Shown here: positions 35,811 to 45,463 of the stretch, one piece after another
Layout: each line of letters starts with the position of its first letter
How positions within the stretch are numbered: the first letter of the stretch is position 1
NCBI GenBank assembly: GCA_946478845.1
Contig: CAMLDI010000003.1
Coordinates: forward strand, 135,340 to 199,339
DNA length: 64,000 nucleotides
From: an uncultured Paenibacillaceae bacterium
GTDB lineage: Bacteria; Bacillota; Bacilli; Aneurinibacillales; Aneurinibacillaceae
Direction: 5' to 3'
Notes under the pieces: model-generated
Database searches by the model: none
What the model saw: only the letters and a program-made list of their open reading frames with translations
What the model was told of the DNA's origin: nothing
Program-made: the position numbers and the translations under genes

Positions 35811-36560
35811 CTACGGAAGCATGGTTTCCATTCTTTGTGCTGCTTCACGGATAATGGGAAGATTCCCCCTCATTTTTTCAACAGTTAATCGGTTTGATGG
35901 CCCTGATACGGATAGAGCCATCAATAATTTTTTATTGTGGCTAAATATAGGAACAGATACAGCTGCCGTTCCTGTCTCCCTTTCCTCAATGCTTGTGGCA
36001 AATCCTTTTTCTTTGATTTCCGCAATTTGCTGGTAATAAAAGAGTTTATCAATTCCCTCCGGCCAATTTGGATCATTGAGGACATGGTTTAATACCATGG
36101 ACTCTCCATAGGCGACAAGAATTTTGCTAGAAGCACCCACGGATAAAGGCAAGCGGACACCTACCGGAGCCACACGGCGGATGGATTCGGTGCTCTCAAC
36201 AGCCTGTATCCGAACCCGTTCCATCCCATCCCGAACATACAGACTAATGGTTTCCCCTACCAGATCCCGCAAGCGAATCAATTCCGGCAACAATAAAACA
36301 GATGGATCATGTTCTCGGTTCAAATTGGCAGACAATTCCCAGATTCGAAAACCCAGGCGATATTTTTCTGTTTCCTGATTGCGAATGAGAAAACCTTTCC
36401 CTTCTAAGGAACTTAACAGGCGGTATACCGTGCTTTTATTTAAAGAAACCATTTTAGAGATTTCTGTAAGGGTTAAATCTTTCCGGTCTAGAAAACATAA
36501 GAGAATATCCAGAGCCCGTTCTACTGCTCTGACAGTCATTTTATTCTCCGGCACATTCAT
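35811..36560 (-). CDS. IclR-family transcriptional regulator
   Basis: A 249-aa protein: winged HTH at about 10-75 (ALDILLCFLDRKDLTLTEI then NKSTVYRLLSSLEGKGFLI), then the IclR effector domain (about 90-245). Start ATG at 36560 with AAAGGTG. It is divergent from acnA. Two near-identical 17-bp palindromes lie in the 216-bp gap, one just downstream of each promoter (36592-36608 and 36724-36740), so I infer it represses itself and aconitase. The effector is unknown; an organic acid of the citrate cycle would make sense. Confidence 0.88.
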   Translation of the reverse strand: MNVPENKMTVRAVERALDILLCFLDRKDLTLTEISKMVSLNKSTVYRLLSSLEGKGFLIRNQETEKYRLGFRIWELSANLNREHDPSVLLLPELIRLRDLVGETISLYVRDGMERVRIQAVESTESIRRVAPVGVRLPLSVGASSKILVAYGESMVLNHVLNDPNWPEGIDKLFYYQQIAEIKEKGFATSIEERETGTAAVSVPIFSHNKKLLMALSVSGPSNRLTVEKMRGNLPIIREAAQRMETMLP

Positions 36561-36591
36561 CACTTCACCTTTCAAACTGAAGTAAGTCTAT

Positions 36592-36608
36592 GTTTCATAT
36601 GATGAAAC
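36592..36608. promoter_or_regulatory. Candidate IclR operator 1
   Basis: GTTTCATATGATGAAAC, perfect 7-bp half-sites around ATG. It lies downstream of the iclR -10 (36627-36632, TATAAT on minus) and before its start codon. Confidence 0.65.
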
Positions 36609-36626
36609 TCAGTTGCATTTTTATTC

Positions 36627-36632
36627 ATTATA
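36627..36632 (-). promoter_or_regulatory. -10 element of the iclR-family gene
   Basis: TATAAT on the minus strand, 67 bp before the start codon; the -35 region is weak. Confidence 0.5.
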
Positions 36633-36672
36633 CCCTAGTCAATAACATTGGAAAAGAATTTATATTTTTTTG

Positions 36673-36702
36673 TTGAACGTGCAAGGATATAAAGGATATA
36701 AT
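36673..36702 (+). promoter_or_regulatory. acnA promoter
   Basis: TTGAAC (36673-36678), 18-nt spacer, TATAAT (36697-36702). The second palindrome follows at about +15. Confidence 0.7.
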
Positions 36703-36723
36703 AGTATCGGAAATAGAAACGCG

Positions 36724-36740
36724 GTTTCACATAATGAAAC
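36724..36740. promoter_or_regulatory. Candidate IclR operator 2
   Basis: GTTTCACATAATGAAAC, sharing 15 of 17 bases with operator 1. It is placed just after the acnA transcription start, where a bound protein would block elongation. Confidence 0.65.
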
Positions 36741-36776
36741 TGTGGAGAGTTAATAATCTTCCAAGGAGGTCCCAAA

Positions 36777-39506
36777 ATGGCTACTAATGATAAGTTTTCT
36801 GTTCGTTCCGGCCTGGAAGTGGGTGGCAAAAGCTACACTTACTACAGCCTTCCAAAATTAGCTGAGCAAGGTTTTGGTTCCATTTCCAAACTCCCTTACT
36901 CTATTAAAGTATTGCTTGAAGCTGCTGTTCGTAATTACGACGGCGTTGCAATCACAGATGAACACGTTAATCAATTAGCTAACTGGGCTGAAGGCCAAGA
37001 TGCTAACAAAGAAGTTCCTTTCACACCTGCTCGTATTGTTCTCCAAGACTTCACCGGTGTTCCTGCCGTTGTTGACCTTGCTGCAATGCGTAACGCTATG
37101 ATTGAAATGGGTGGAAACCCACAACGGATCAATCCCCTTGTTCCAGTTGACCTTGTTATCGACCACTCCGTAATGGTTGACGATTTCGGCAACCCAGATG
37201 CTCTTGAAAACAACATGAAATTAGAATTCTCCCGTAACGAGGAACGTTATACCTTCTTGCGTTGGGCACAAACTGCATTCGATAACTTCCGTGCCGTTCC
37301 TCCAGCAACTGGTATCGTTCACCAGGTAAACCTTGAGTACCTGGCTTCTGTTGCTGCTACTAAAAATGTTGACGGCGAAACCGTTGTATATCCAGATTCA
37401 CTTGTAGGAACTGACTCCCACACCACCATGATCAACGGCCTTGGCGTTGTTGGTTGGGGCGTAGGCGGGATTGAGGCTGAAGCTGGTATGCTTGGCCAAC
37501 CTCTTTACTTCGTAACTCCTGAAGTTATCGGTTTCAAATTAACCGGTACCCTTGCAGAAGGTGCAACTGCTACTGACCTTGCCCTTACTGTTACGAACAT
37601 CCTTCGTAAAAAAGGCGTTGTTGGCAAATTCGTTGAGTTCTTCGGACCTGGCGTAAGTGCTCTTAACCTTGCTGACCGTGCAACTGTAGCTAACATGGCT
37701 CCAGAATACGGCGCAACCATGGGCTTCTTCCCAGTTGACCAAGAAACTCTTAACTTCCTCCATGCTACTGGCCGCAGTGCAGAACAAGTAGCTCTTGTAG
37801 AAGCTTACTACAAAGCGAACGGACTTCTTCTCACTGACGATGCTGCTGAGCCTGTATACACTGACATCGTTGAATTAGACCTTGGTTCTATTGTTCCTTG
37901 CCTTGCTGGACACAAACGTCCACAAGACCGCATTGAATTAACAGAAATGAAAAATGTATTCAACGAAACCATTCGTAAACCAATCGACCAAAACGGTTTT
38001 GCAATGACTGAAGAGCAAATCGAGAAGAAAGTTCCTGTTGCTCACAAAAACGGCAAAAACACTGAACTTACTGCTGGTTCTGTAGTGATTGCTGCAATCA
38101 CTTCTTGCACCAACACTTCTAACCCAAGCGTATTAATCGGTGCAGGCCTTCTTGCGAAAAAAGCCGTTGAAGCAGGCCTTGTTAAACCTGAATATGTAAA
38201 ATCCAGCTTAACTCCTGGTTCTCGTGTAGTTGCTCGTTACTTAGAAAAAGCAGGATTACTCGAATCCTTCGAAAACCTTGGATTCCACATTGCTGGTTAC
38301 GGTTGTGCAACTTGTATCGGTAATAGCGGTCCTCTTCCAGAAGAAGTGGCTACTGCCATCACAGACAACGATTTAACTGTTGCTTCTGTATTGTCCGGTA
38401 ACCGTAACTTCGAAGGCCGTGTACATCCATTAGTGAAAATGAACTACCTTGCTTCTCCTCCATTAGTTGTTGCTTATGCTCTTGCTGGCAACGTAAACGT
38501 TAACTTAACGACTGAGCCAATCGGCACAGGCAAAAACGGTCAAGCAGTTTACCTCAAAGACATCTGGCCAACGAACCAAGAAATCAAAGATGCAGTTAAC
38601 GCTGCTCTTAAACCAGAAATGTTCGAAGCAGAATATGGCAACGTATTCCAAGCTAACCCACGTTGGAATGCAATCCAATTCCCAGAAGGAAACCTTTACC
38701 AATGGGATGAAAAATCTACTTACATCGCTGAACCATCTTTCTTCAAAGGCCTTGGCCCAGATCTTCGCGATGTAGAAGATATCAATGACGCAAAAGCTCT
38801 TGCTTACCTTGGAGACTCTGTGACTACTGACCACATCTCTCCTGCTGGTAACATCGCTCCTGCAAGCCCAGCTGGCAAATACCTTGCAGAACGTGGTGTA
38901 GCTCGCGAAGACTTCAACTCTTACGGTGCTCGCCGTGGTAACCATGAAGTGATGATGCGCGGTACTTTCGCTAACATCCGTATCCGCAACAAAATTGCTC
39001 CAGGCACTGAAGGTGGCGTAACTACTTACCTTCCAACTGGCGAAGTAATGAGCATCTATGATGCATCTATGAAATATCAAGAAGCTGGCACTAACTTAGT
39101 TGTTCTTGCTGGTAAAGAATACGGTACTGGTTCTTCCCGTGACTGGGCTGCTAAAGGTACCTTCTTACTCGGCGTTAAAGCTGTTATCGCTGAAAGCTTT
39201 GAGCGTATCCACCGCAGCAACCTTGTTGGCATGGGTATCCTTCCATTACAATTTGCTAATGGCCAAAGCGCAGCTTCTATCGGTCTCGATGGAACTGAAA
39301 CCTTCAGCATTGTCGGCTTAAACAACGATGTAAAACCAGGCCAAACTGTTAAAGCGATCGCTGAGAAAAACGATGGATCCAAAATTGAATTCGACGTTAT
39401 CGTTCGTCTTGACAGCGTTGTTGACATTCAATACTATCGCAATGGCGGTATCCTGCAAACTGTACTTCGTCAAATCGCTAACGAAACTGCAGCTGCTTCT
39501 AAATAA
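36777..39506 (+). CDS. acnA: Aconitate hydratase (AcnA)
   Basis: A 909-aa citrate-cycle enzyme isomerising citrate and isocitrate, with a 4Fe-4S cluster. Cluster cysteines are seen in ITSCTNTSN and in [28 protein letters not shown] and the C-terminal swivel domain ([16 protein letters not shown]) are intact; the length is that of AcnA/CitB. Such proteins can also bind RNA when the cluster is lost. Codon use is strongly biased (GCT, CTT, AAC, GTT) and G+C is above that of the neighbours, typical of a very highly expressed gene. Start with AAGGAGG. Confidence 0.98.
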   Translation: MATNDKFSVRSGLEVGGKSYTYYSLPKLAEQGFGSISKLPYSIKVLLEAAVRNYDGVAITDEHVNQLANWAEGQDANKEVPFTPARIVLQDFTGVPAVVDLAAMRNAMIEMGGNPQRINPLVPVDLVIDHSVMVDDFGNPDALENNMKLEFSRNEERYTFLRWAQTAFDNFRAVPPATGIVHQVNLEYLASVAATKNVDGETVVYPDSLVGTDSHTTMINGLGVVGWGVGGIEAEAGMLGQPLYFVTPEVIGFKLTGTLAEGATATDLALTVTNILRKKGVVGKFVEFFGPGVSALNLADRATVANMAPEYGATMGFFPVDQETLNFLHATGRSAEQVALVEAYYKANGLLLTDDAAEPVYTDIVELDLGSIVPCLAGHKRPQDRIELTEMKNVFNETIRKPIDQNGFAMTEEQIEKKVPVAHKNGKNTELTAGSVVIAAITSCTNTSNPSVLIGAGLLAKKAVEAGLVKPEYVKSSLTPGSRVVARYLEKAGLLESFENLGFHIAGYGCATCIGNSGPLPEEVATAITDNDLTVASVLSGNRNFEGRVHPLVKMNYLASPPLVVAYALAGNVNVNLTTEPIGTGKNGQAVYLKDIWPTNQEIKDAVNAALKPEMFEAEYGNVFQANPRWNAIQFPEGNLYQWDEKSTYIAEPSFFKGLGPDLRDVEDINDAKALAYLGDSVTTDHISPAGNIAPASPAGKYLAERGVAREDFNSYGARRGNHEVMMRGTFANIRIRNKIAPGTEGGVTTYLPTGEVMSIYDASMKYQEAGTNLVVLAGKEYGTGSSRDWAAKGTFLLGVKAVIAESFERIHRSNLVGMGILPLQFANGQSAASIGLDGTETFSIVGLNNDVKPGQTVKAIAEKNDGSKIEFDVIVRLDSVVDIQYYRNGGILQTVLRQIANETAAASK

Positions 39507-39519
39507 TAGTGGTTATGAG

Positions 39520-39556
39520 AAACCCCGCCGGAAAAATTTCTGGCGGGGTTTATTTG
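39520..39556 (+). terminator. acnA terminator
   Basis: A 15-bp stem (39520-39534 with 39537-39551, one G-U pair) followed by TTTATTTG. It may also stop the converging transcript of the monooxygenase operon. Confidence 0.88.
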
Positions 39557-39575
39557 TTAAAAAGTCTTTCTTATA

Positions 39576-40916
39576 TTATTTAGCAGCTCCAATCAAGGTG
39601 TTAACCGGTCTTTTTAATCCTAAATTTTCCCGTAAGGTATGGCCAGTGTACTCTGTCCGGAACAACCCTCGTTGTTGCAGGATAGGAATCACATAATCCA
39701 CAAAATCATCAAGACCTCCTGGCAAATAAGGAGGCATAATGTTAAATCCATCAGCTGCCTCATTTTCAAACCATTCCTGCAATTGATCTGCAATTTGTTC
39801 AGGAGTACCCTTTATTTCTCGATGCCCCCGGGCACCAGCTATTCGTTGATACAGTTGGCGAATGGTCAACCCTTCCCGATTAGCAAGATCTTTTAATAAT
39901 TTGAAGCGGCTTTTACCCCCATTAATTTGATCTAATTCAGGCAGTTCTGGCAAAGGACCGTCCACCGGGTATGGAGATAAATCATAACTAATCATATTAG
40001 ACAGAAGAGAAATCCCTGCCTCTTCAGGTATTAGTTCCACCAATAACTGCTTATTGGCTTCTGCCTCTTCCGGAGTTTTCCCTATGACTGGAAATACACC
40101 AGGCATAATCTTCAATTCTTCAGGAGAACGGCCATACTTGGACATCCGTCCTTTTACATCCGCATAAAATACCCGGGCTTCTTCTAATGTTTGCCATGCA
40201 GTAAAAATAACTTCAGCAGTACGTGCTGCCAGCTCTTTTCCTGCTTCAGAAGAACCGGCTTGAACCACAACTGGATGCCCTTGTATAGGCCGGGACACAT
40301 TTAATGGACCTTCAACGGAAAACCATTCTCCTTTATGATTTATTGCATGTATTTTTGCTCCATCTGCAAATTGGGCTGACTCTTTATCAAGAACCAGGGC
40401 TTCATCTTCCCAACTGTCCCACAGTTTTTGGACAACATCAACAAATTCCTCTGCCCGTTCATACCTTTTGGCATGGAGCAAGTGATGCTCCTGGTTAAAA
40501 TTGTGTGCTTCCGCTTCTGTATTGGATGTAACCACATTCCAGGCTGCTCGGCCACCACTTAGATGGTCCAGTGAGGCAAACTTACGGGCAACGTGAAAAG
40601 GCTCATTATAAGTGGTCGATACCGTCCCGACAAGTCCCACATGGTTTGTGACCACAGAAAGAGCAGATAAAAGTGTGAATGGTTCAAAAAGAGTGTTTAC
40701 CGTTTGTCCTACTACCTTTTGGTTATCAGACCGTACTGCATACCCATCTGCAAGAAAAATCATATCGAACTTTCCTCGTTCAGCGGTTTGGGCAAGACGT
40801 TTAATGAAATCAAAATTTAAGATATCTGTCTCTGCTTCTGGATGGCGCCATGCAGCAACATGATGCCCTGGTATTTTGAAAAATGCCCCTAATCTCATTT
40901 GTTTATTGGAAACCAT
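39576..40916 (-). CDS. Flavin-dependent monooxygenase, NtaA/SnaA/DszA family (LLM class)
   Basis: A 446-aa luciferase-like monooxygenase that uses reduced FMN and oxygen. The NtaA/SnaA/DszA subgroup marks are visible: FFKIPGHHVAAWRHPEAE at the start, LADGYAVR, TYNEPFHVARKFASLDHLSGGR, and VVQAGSSEAG. These enzymes open organosulfur compounds or chelators such as nitrilotriacetate. It ends an operon with a sulfonate-type ABC transporter (40938-43639), so release of sulfite from an imported organosulfur compound is the best guess. No flavin reductase gene is adjacent. Confidence 0.87.
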   Translation of the reverse strand: MVSNKQMRLGAFFKIPGHHVAAWRHPEAETDILNFDFIKRLAQTAERGKFDMIFLADGYAVRSDNQKVVGQTVNTLFEPFTLLSALSVVTNHVGLVGTVSTTYNEPFHVARKFASLDHLSGGRAAWNVVTSNTEAEAHNFNQEHHLLHAKRYERAEEFVDVVQKLWDSWEDEALVLDKESAQFADGAKIHAINHKGEWFSVEGPLNVSRPIQGHPVVVQAGSSEAGKELAARTAEVIFTAWQTLEEARVFYADVKGRMSKYGRSPEELKIMPGVFPVIGKTPEEAEANKQLLVELIPEEAGISLLSNMISYDLSPYPVDGPLPELPELDQINGGKSRFKLLKDLANREGLTIRQLYQRIAGARGHREIKGTPEQIADQLQEWFENEAADGFNIMPPYLPGGLDDFVDYVIPILQQRGLFRTEYTGHTLRENLGLKRPVNTLIGAAK

Positions 40917-40937
40917 AAAATGTCACTCTTCCTTTCT

Positions 40938-41765
40938 TTATTCATTTGGACTTGTTTTCCAGGCGGAGAATTTTTTCTCAATGCTTACTAATGCAAAATT
41001 GACAATGAATCCAAGAAGGGAGATCGTTATAATCCCTGCATACATTTGGGGAATTTGAAAATTCAATTGGGTATAATTAATCAAATAGCCCAATCCCTCT
41101 TTTGCTCCAACCATTTCAGCAGCAATTAACACAAGAATAGAGGCAGAACTGGCCATTCGTATTCCGGTGAAAATAGTCGGAATTGAAGCCGGCAAAATGA
41201 CTTTATAAAACAATTTAGATGGGGTTAAACCCATTGATTTTGCAGATTTAATCAGTAAGGGATCTACATTCCCAACCGCATTAATGGTATTTAAAAGAAT
41301 GGGGAAAAAACACGCGAATAACACGATGGATACTTTCGATGTCTCCCCAATGCCTAACAATAAAATGAAAACAGGAAGCAAGGCTAAAGCGGCTGTATTT
41401 CTAAACAATTCCATAATTGGATTTAATAATTGATTGGCTAAGGGATACCAACCTACGAGAAGGCCCAGTGGGATTGCAATCACCAATGCAAGACTAAAAC
41501 CAATGACAGAGCGTATAATACTTGCTTGAAGATGATCAACTAATTCCCCGGAAGTTACTAACCCCCACCAACCTTGCAGCACTTTAGAAAAAGGCGGAAA
41601 AAATGTAATATCCACCAGCCCGATCCGGGGTGCAACTTCCCAAAGAAGAATCAACACAAAAATGGCAATGGTTTGTTTCACAAACTTTTGAGTTCCGGAA
41701 AAAGAAAAGTGGATTTTTTGCGATGCTTTAATGGGTACAGAAATGGATTTTTCTAAACTAGCCAA
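40938..41765 (-). CDS. ABC transporter permease, sulfonate/nitrate/taurine type (SsuC-like)
   Basis: A 275-aa inner-membrane permease with about six helices and the EAA loop for contact with the ATPase (ASSASILVLIAAEMVGAKEG is the following helix). The family imports alkanesulfonates, taurine, nitrate or thiamine precursors; the monooxygenase next to it points to a sulfonate or related organosulfur compound. The start is TTG at 41765 with AAGGGGTG. The gap to the ATPase gene is 27 bp. Confidence 0.88.
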   Translation of the reverse strand: MASLEKSISVPIKASQKIHFSFSGTQKFVKQTIAIFVLILLWEVAPRIGLVDITFFPPFSKVLQGWWGLVTSGELVDHLQASIIRSVIGFSLALVIAIPLGLLVGWYPLANQLLNPIMELFRNTAALALLPVFILLLGIGETSKVSIVLFACFFPILLNTINAVGNVDPLLIKSAKSMGLTPSKLFYKVILPASIPTIFTGIRMASSASILVLIAAEMVGAKEGLGYLINYTQLNFQIPQMYAGIITISLLGFIVNFALVSIEKKFSAWKTSPNE

Positions 41766-41792
41766 ACTTTTTCACCCCTTTTTTCATTTCAT

Positions 41793-42578
41793 TTATGCGA
41801 TTTGAGACTTACTCACTTCTTCACGCAACAAGTCCCAAATTTGATGGCGTGCCTGTGTAAATTCAGGAGTGGATCTAATGTCTAAATCCTGTGTTCTTGA
41901 TTGCAGTGGATTATCGATAATTTCCTTGATGGTTCCTGGGCGAGAGGTCATCACGGCCACTCGCTGCCCTAAATAGACTGCTTCATCGATTCCATGGGTA
42001 ATGAAAAGGATTGTTTTCTTCGTTTTTTCCCATATGCGCAGCAATTCAGTTTGCAAGGTTTCTCGTGTTTGTGCATCTAGAGCCGCAAAGGGTTCATCCA
42101 TTAATAATACGTCTGGATCGTAGGCTAAACTACGAGCAATAGCAACACGTTGCTTCATTCCTCCTGATAGTTCATGTGGATATCGGTCTGCGAAACCAGA
42201 TAAGCCTACAAGGGATAGGAAATGATGGACAATTTCTCCTCGTTCTTTTTTCGGAATCCCTTTTGATTCTAAGCCAAACTCGATATTACCCTCTGCTGTT
42301 AACCAGGGAAACAAAGCATACTGTTGAAAAACAATTCCCCGATCTAATCCAGGTCCATCGATGGGTTTTCCATCTAACAAAATTTGTCCAGATGTTGGTT
42401 TTGATAACCCTCCCAACAAATCAAGCAAGGTTGATTTACCGCACCCTGATGGTCCCACCAATGAAAGAAATTCCCCTTCTCTTACAGAAAAATTCACATT
42501 TTTAATTGCTGTAAAGTTATAGTCATCTCTTATTTGGAACATCTTCGTAACATGATTAAACTGAATTTTTTCCGCCAT
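41793..42578 (-). CDS. ABC transporter ATP-binding protein (SsuB-like)
   Basis: A 261-aa ATPase with Walker A GPSGCGKST, Q-loop, signature LSGGMKQR, Walker B VLLMDEP and the switch His in ITHGIDEA. It belongs to the SsuB/TauB/NrtD group. A GTG four codons upstream has no room for a ribosome binding site, so ATG 42578 (GAGGTG upstream) is used. It starts 17 bp after the binding-protein stop. Confidence 0.92.
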   Translation of the reverse strand: MAEKIQFNHVTKMFQIRDDYNFTAIKNVNFSVREGEFLSLVGPSGCGKSTLLDLLGGLSKPTSGQILLDGKPIDGPGLDRGIVFQQYALFPWLTAEGNIEFGLESKGIPKKERGEIVHHFLSLVGLSGFADRYPHELSGGMKQRVAIARSLAYDPDVLLMDEPFAALDAQTRETLQTELLRIWEKTKKTILFITHGIDEAVYLGQRVAVMTSRPGTIKEIIDNPLQSRTQDLDIRSTPEFTQARHQIWDLLREEVSKSQIA

Positions 42579-42595
42579 TCTTTTTTTCACCTCTT

Positions 42596-43639
42596 TTATT
42601 TCTTCTCAATTTCATTTTTAAATGGACTAAATTCATTGGTATATAAATCACCTAATTCAAGTTGACCCTTTTTCAACTCCCCACTCTTCACAAGCCAATC
42701 AATCCATACCTGAAACTCTGATGGTCTAATAAATCCGCCTTTTTCAGCAATTCCTGTGCTTTTCCAATATGTAACGGTTGTTTTATCTTCTTTTCTGTTT
42801 CTTTTTTCAATAATTGATTGATAACGGGCAATGACCTCTTCTTTTGGAGTTGTACGTGCCCATTCAATGGCTTTTGCTGTTGCTTCAACAAATTTCTTTA
42901 CCGTATTTGGATTTTGTTTAATAAACTTTTCTGTAAAGACATAACTCCCTGCCGTAAAGGCACCGAATAAGTCATAATCGCTAAAAAGCTTGCGAATTCC
43001 TCCCCGTTCTAATGCCCGGTCACGTAACATTCCCCCTAAAACAGCTACATCAATTTGTTTTTGGCGCAATACTTGTTCTGTATTCACTGGTGGCACAACC
43101 ACCAAAGTCACCTGCTTAATTTCTTCCTCTGTCAATCTGTTTTTACGCAAATATTCTTTGAGCACAAATTCATGGTGCGCCCCCAATGTATTCATGCCGA
43201 TTTTTTTGCCAATTAAATCTCTAGGGTTTTTAATAGGACTTCCATCCAATACATAAAACCCAGAAAATGTAGCTTCGTCACTGCCATAATAACCAAGAAC
43301 GGCTTTAATAGGTGCCCCACTGGCTTTCAACTTGATAATGGCACCATTAAAGGCACCGCCAAAATCCGTTTGGCCTGTTGCAGCGGATTGAATATCCTGT
43401 GGTCCGCTTATTGTATTTCCAACCCAATTTAACTTAATCGGAGCTAAATATCCTAAATCTTCAGCTAATTCCGGGAATGTAACAGTTCCAACACTTCCTT
43501 GATATTTAAGTTCTAACGTTTCATATTTCCCCTCTCCTCCTGCTACCGTTTCCTTTTCCTGACATCCAACTGTCAAAATAAGTGATAAAATTACTGCAAA
43601 TGAAATTCCAATTCCTAGCCAACGTTTAAACTTTTCCAA
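42596..43639 (-). CDS. Substrate-binding lipoprotein of a sulfonate-type ABC transporter (SsuA-like)
   Basis: A 347-aa lipoprotein (signal peptide with lipobox ILTVGC) of the NMT1/SsuA periplasmic-binding fold. GGAFNGAIIKLKASGAPIKA and the AVLGGMLRDRAL region match sulfonate- and taurine-binding proteins. The start is TTG at 43639, seven bases after GGGGGG; the open frame extends 13 codons more. First gene of the operon, behind a leader terminator. Confidence 0.87.
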   Translation of the reverse strand: MEKFKRWLGIGISFAVILSLILTVGCQEKETVAGGEGKYETLELKYQGSVGTVTFPELAEDLGYLAPIKLNWVGNTISGPQDIQSAATGQTDFGGAFNGAIIKLKASGAPIKAVLGYYGSDEATFSGFYVLDGSPIKNPRDLIGKKIGMNTLGAHHEFVLKEYLRKNRLTEEEIKQVTLVVVPPVNTEQVLRQKQIDVAVLGGMLRDRALERGGIRKLFSDYDLFGAFTAGSYVFTEKFIKQNPNTVKKFVEATAKAIEWARTTPKEEVIARYQSIIEKRNRKEDKTTVTYWKSTGIAEKGGFIRPSEFQVWIDWLVKSGELKKGQLELGDLYTNEFSPFKNEIEKK

Positions 43640-43659
43640 TGTCAGTCCCCCCAGCCAAA

Positions 43660-43709
43660 TAAAAAAGACCGAAGACATCTCTAATAATTAAGAAAAGTCT
43701 CCGGTCTTT
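43660..43709 (-). terminator. Terminator in the ssuA-like leader (attenuator candidate)
   Basis: A 13-bp stem (43664-43676 with 43697-43709, one G-U pair) and T6 on the minus strand. It lies after the biosynthetic operon but also between the only visible promoter of the sulfonate operon (43750-43778) and its first gene, with just 20 bp left downstream. Confidence 0.75.
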
Positions 43710-43749
43710 CCGGTTGATTATTCCTATGCGAATACTTTGTTATATGCTT

Positions 43750-43778
43750 ATATTAACAATAGCGTTATCCTTAGTCAA
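43750..43778 (-). promoter_or_regulatory. Promoter of the sulfonate operon
   Basis: Minus strand TTGACT (43773-43778), 17-nt spacer, TAATAT (43750-43755), wholly in the gap behind the phosphopantetheinyl transferase gene. Confidence 0.65.
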
Positions 43779-43790
43779 TATATTTTCTCT

Positions 43791-44471
43791 TCAGATTATT
43801 TCCTGATAAATTTCTTCTTCCATCTTTATGGCTACCTGAACAGGAAATTGATCTGTTTTGGCACACACTGTCATCTTGTAATTGGAGTCGATGGTATATC
43901 TTTTAAAACCCCACTCCTTATTTTCAATCCCAAACATACATATTTTATTTAATAGAACATCAATAGCAAAAGAGTTTAATGGAATGGACAATCCTTTTCC
44001 CAGCGCTTTGATATAACTTTCCTTTGCGGTCCAAAGGTCATAAAAATAACTTAAACGATCCTCTTCCCTTCTCTCCATTAAATCATGGTATTCTTTTGTA
44101 GCAAAAAATTGGGAAGCAATCTCCAAATCAATAGGCATTATTTTCTCAATATCAACACCAACGGGACTGTTATTTAAGGCACAAACGACCCATTCCCCTG
44201 AATGGGAAATGTTAAAGTGATAGTTTTTAAGCCCCTTCAAAAAAGGTTTTCCGTAGGAATTATAGTAAAAGTGAATATCTTCGTTTTTTATTTGCAAGTC
44301 TTTCATGATTTCCAAACGAACCATTAATTCTCCCAAAAGGGAGCGACGGGCATCCTCAATCTGCACATACCGCTTTATTCGATTTTGTTTATCCTTGTCT
44401 ACACGATTTAACAAAAGTCCATAGAATAGCGTAGAATCTTCATTTAATTTAACCGCTCGTATTTTAAGCAT
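43791..44471 (-). CDS. 4'-phosphopantetheinyl transferase, Sfp type
   Basis: A 226-aa Sfp-family enzyme that loads the phosphopantetheine arm from CoA on carrier-domain serines. The two motifs are clear: GVDIEKI (Mg2+/CoA binding) and WTAKESYIKALGKGL. Its ATG overlaps the end of the acyltransferase gene by 8 bp, so it belongs to the biosynthetic operon and presumably activates the four carrier domains of the PKS and NRPS-like proteins. The broad Sfp type, not AcpS. Confidence 0.95.
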   Translation of the reverse strand: MLKIRAVKLNEDSTLFYGLLLNRVDKDKQNRIKRYVQIEDARRSLLGELMVRLEIMKDLQIKNEDIHFYYNSYGKPFLKGLKNYHFNISHSGEWVVCALNNSPVGVDIEKIMPIDLEIASQFFATKEYHDLMERREEDRLSYFYDLWTAKESYIKALGKGLSIPLNSFAIDVLLNKICMFGIENKEWGFKRYTIDSNYKMTVCAKTDQFPVQVAIKMEEEIYQEII

Positions 44472-45459
44472 ACACTTCCTGCCTAACCCATTGTCTCTTA
44501 TTCAAATGATAGATAGTTTTCACATTTTCAATATGATGGATTTCCTGAGCAAAGGGAGTAATAATGGGATATGCAAACATTGAAGAGTTAGACTCCAATT
44601 GATGTTTAATAAAATTGCTAAGGGTGCCCCTAGGGCCTAAATCTAAGAAAATAGGTTCTTCACACCTTTGGTGCACAGCCTGTAAAGCCCGGTTAAATTG
44701 AATGGGTTGACGGGCAATCTTCCAGAAATCCTCTGCTGTGAGATCGTCCTTAATTTCACCTTCGACACAAGATACAAAGGGAAATCGGGGTTTTTTATAA
44801 CTTTTACTTTGTAATATTCTTTTATATTCTTTCTCAATTGGATCCATAAATGAAGAATGAAAAGCATAGGAAATAGGCAGCATTTGACACATAATGTTTC
44901 TGGAAACCAATTGTTTTTCTATATCTCTTAACGTTCTTTTCATCCCCGATATCACAAAGTTGGAATGAAAATGAATAGCAGCTAATTCACTGCCCTGATA
45001 GATTTCTGGCATTTCATAGAACAAACGAAAATTGTACAGAATAGCCATCATACTCCCAGGAATACAGAAACTTTCCACCAATTGAGCCTGCCTAATAATA
45101 CAGGTTAACATCTCTTCAGGTGTTAACACAGCGGCAACGGCTGCCGCTGTGTATTCACCAAGACTGGTTCCAAGAACATAATCCGGTTCAATTCCTTCTT
45201 CTAATAGCACCTGGGCCAGCGCATATTCCACCATAAATATGGCCGGATGAGTAAATAAGGTTCGATGAAAGGAATCACCTAAACCTTTGTTGCCATTATA
45301 TAATTCCGCAACAATGGATTGTCCGATTAAATCTTTCACAACTCCATCTAGATGCAAAATAGTTTCTTTAAAAACCGGATGATTCAGAAATAACTCCCGT
45401 CCCATGTGATAATACTGGGATCCCTGTCCAGAAAACATAAAGATAATTGGTTTTCTCAT
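44464..45459 (-). CDS. Discrete acyltransferase (malonyl-CoA:ACP transacylase type)
   Basis: A 331-aa FabD-like protein: MFSGQGSQY at the N-terminus, nucleophile Ser in GTSLGEY, catalytic His in AFHSSFMD. In iturin and mycosubtilin clusters a discrete transacylase (ItuD/FenF) feeds malonyl units, and trans-AT PKSs use similar proteins. Here the second PKS module has lost its own AT, so this protein most likely loads its carrier in trans; a proofreading acyl hydrolase is the alternative. Its ribosome binding site AGGGTGA overlaps the stop codon of the PKS gene (gap 4 bp). Confidence 0.88.
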   Translation of the reverse strand: MRKPIIFMFSGQGSQYYHMGRELFLNHPVFKETILHLDGVVKDLIGQSIVAELYNGNKGLGDSFHRTLFTHPAIFMVEYALAQVLLEEGIEPDYVLGTSLGEYTAAAVAAVLTPEEMLTCIIRQAQLVESFCIPGSMMAILYNFRLFYEMPEIYQGSELAAIHFHSNFVISGMKRTLRDIEKQLVSRNIMCQMLPISYAFHSSFMDPIEKEYKRILQSKSYKKPRFPFVSCVEGEIKDDLTAEDFWKIARQPIQFNRALQAVHQRCEEPIFLDLGPRGTLSNFIKHQLESNSSMFAYPIITPFAQEIHHIENVKTIYHLNKRQWVRQEVYA

Positions 45460-45463
45460 TTCA

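Noticed and set aside
37505..39427. Long minus-strand frames inside acnA
   Set aside because: They are shadows caused by the strong codon bias of acnA and have no start signals or recognisable motifs.
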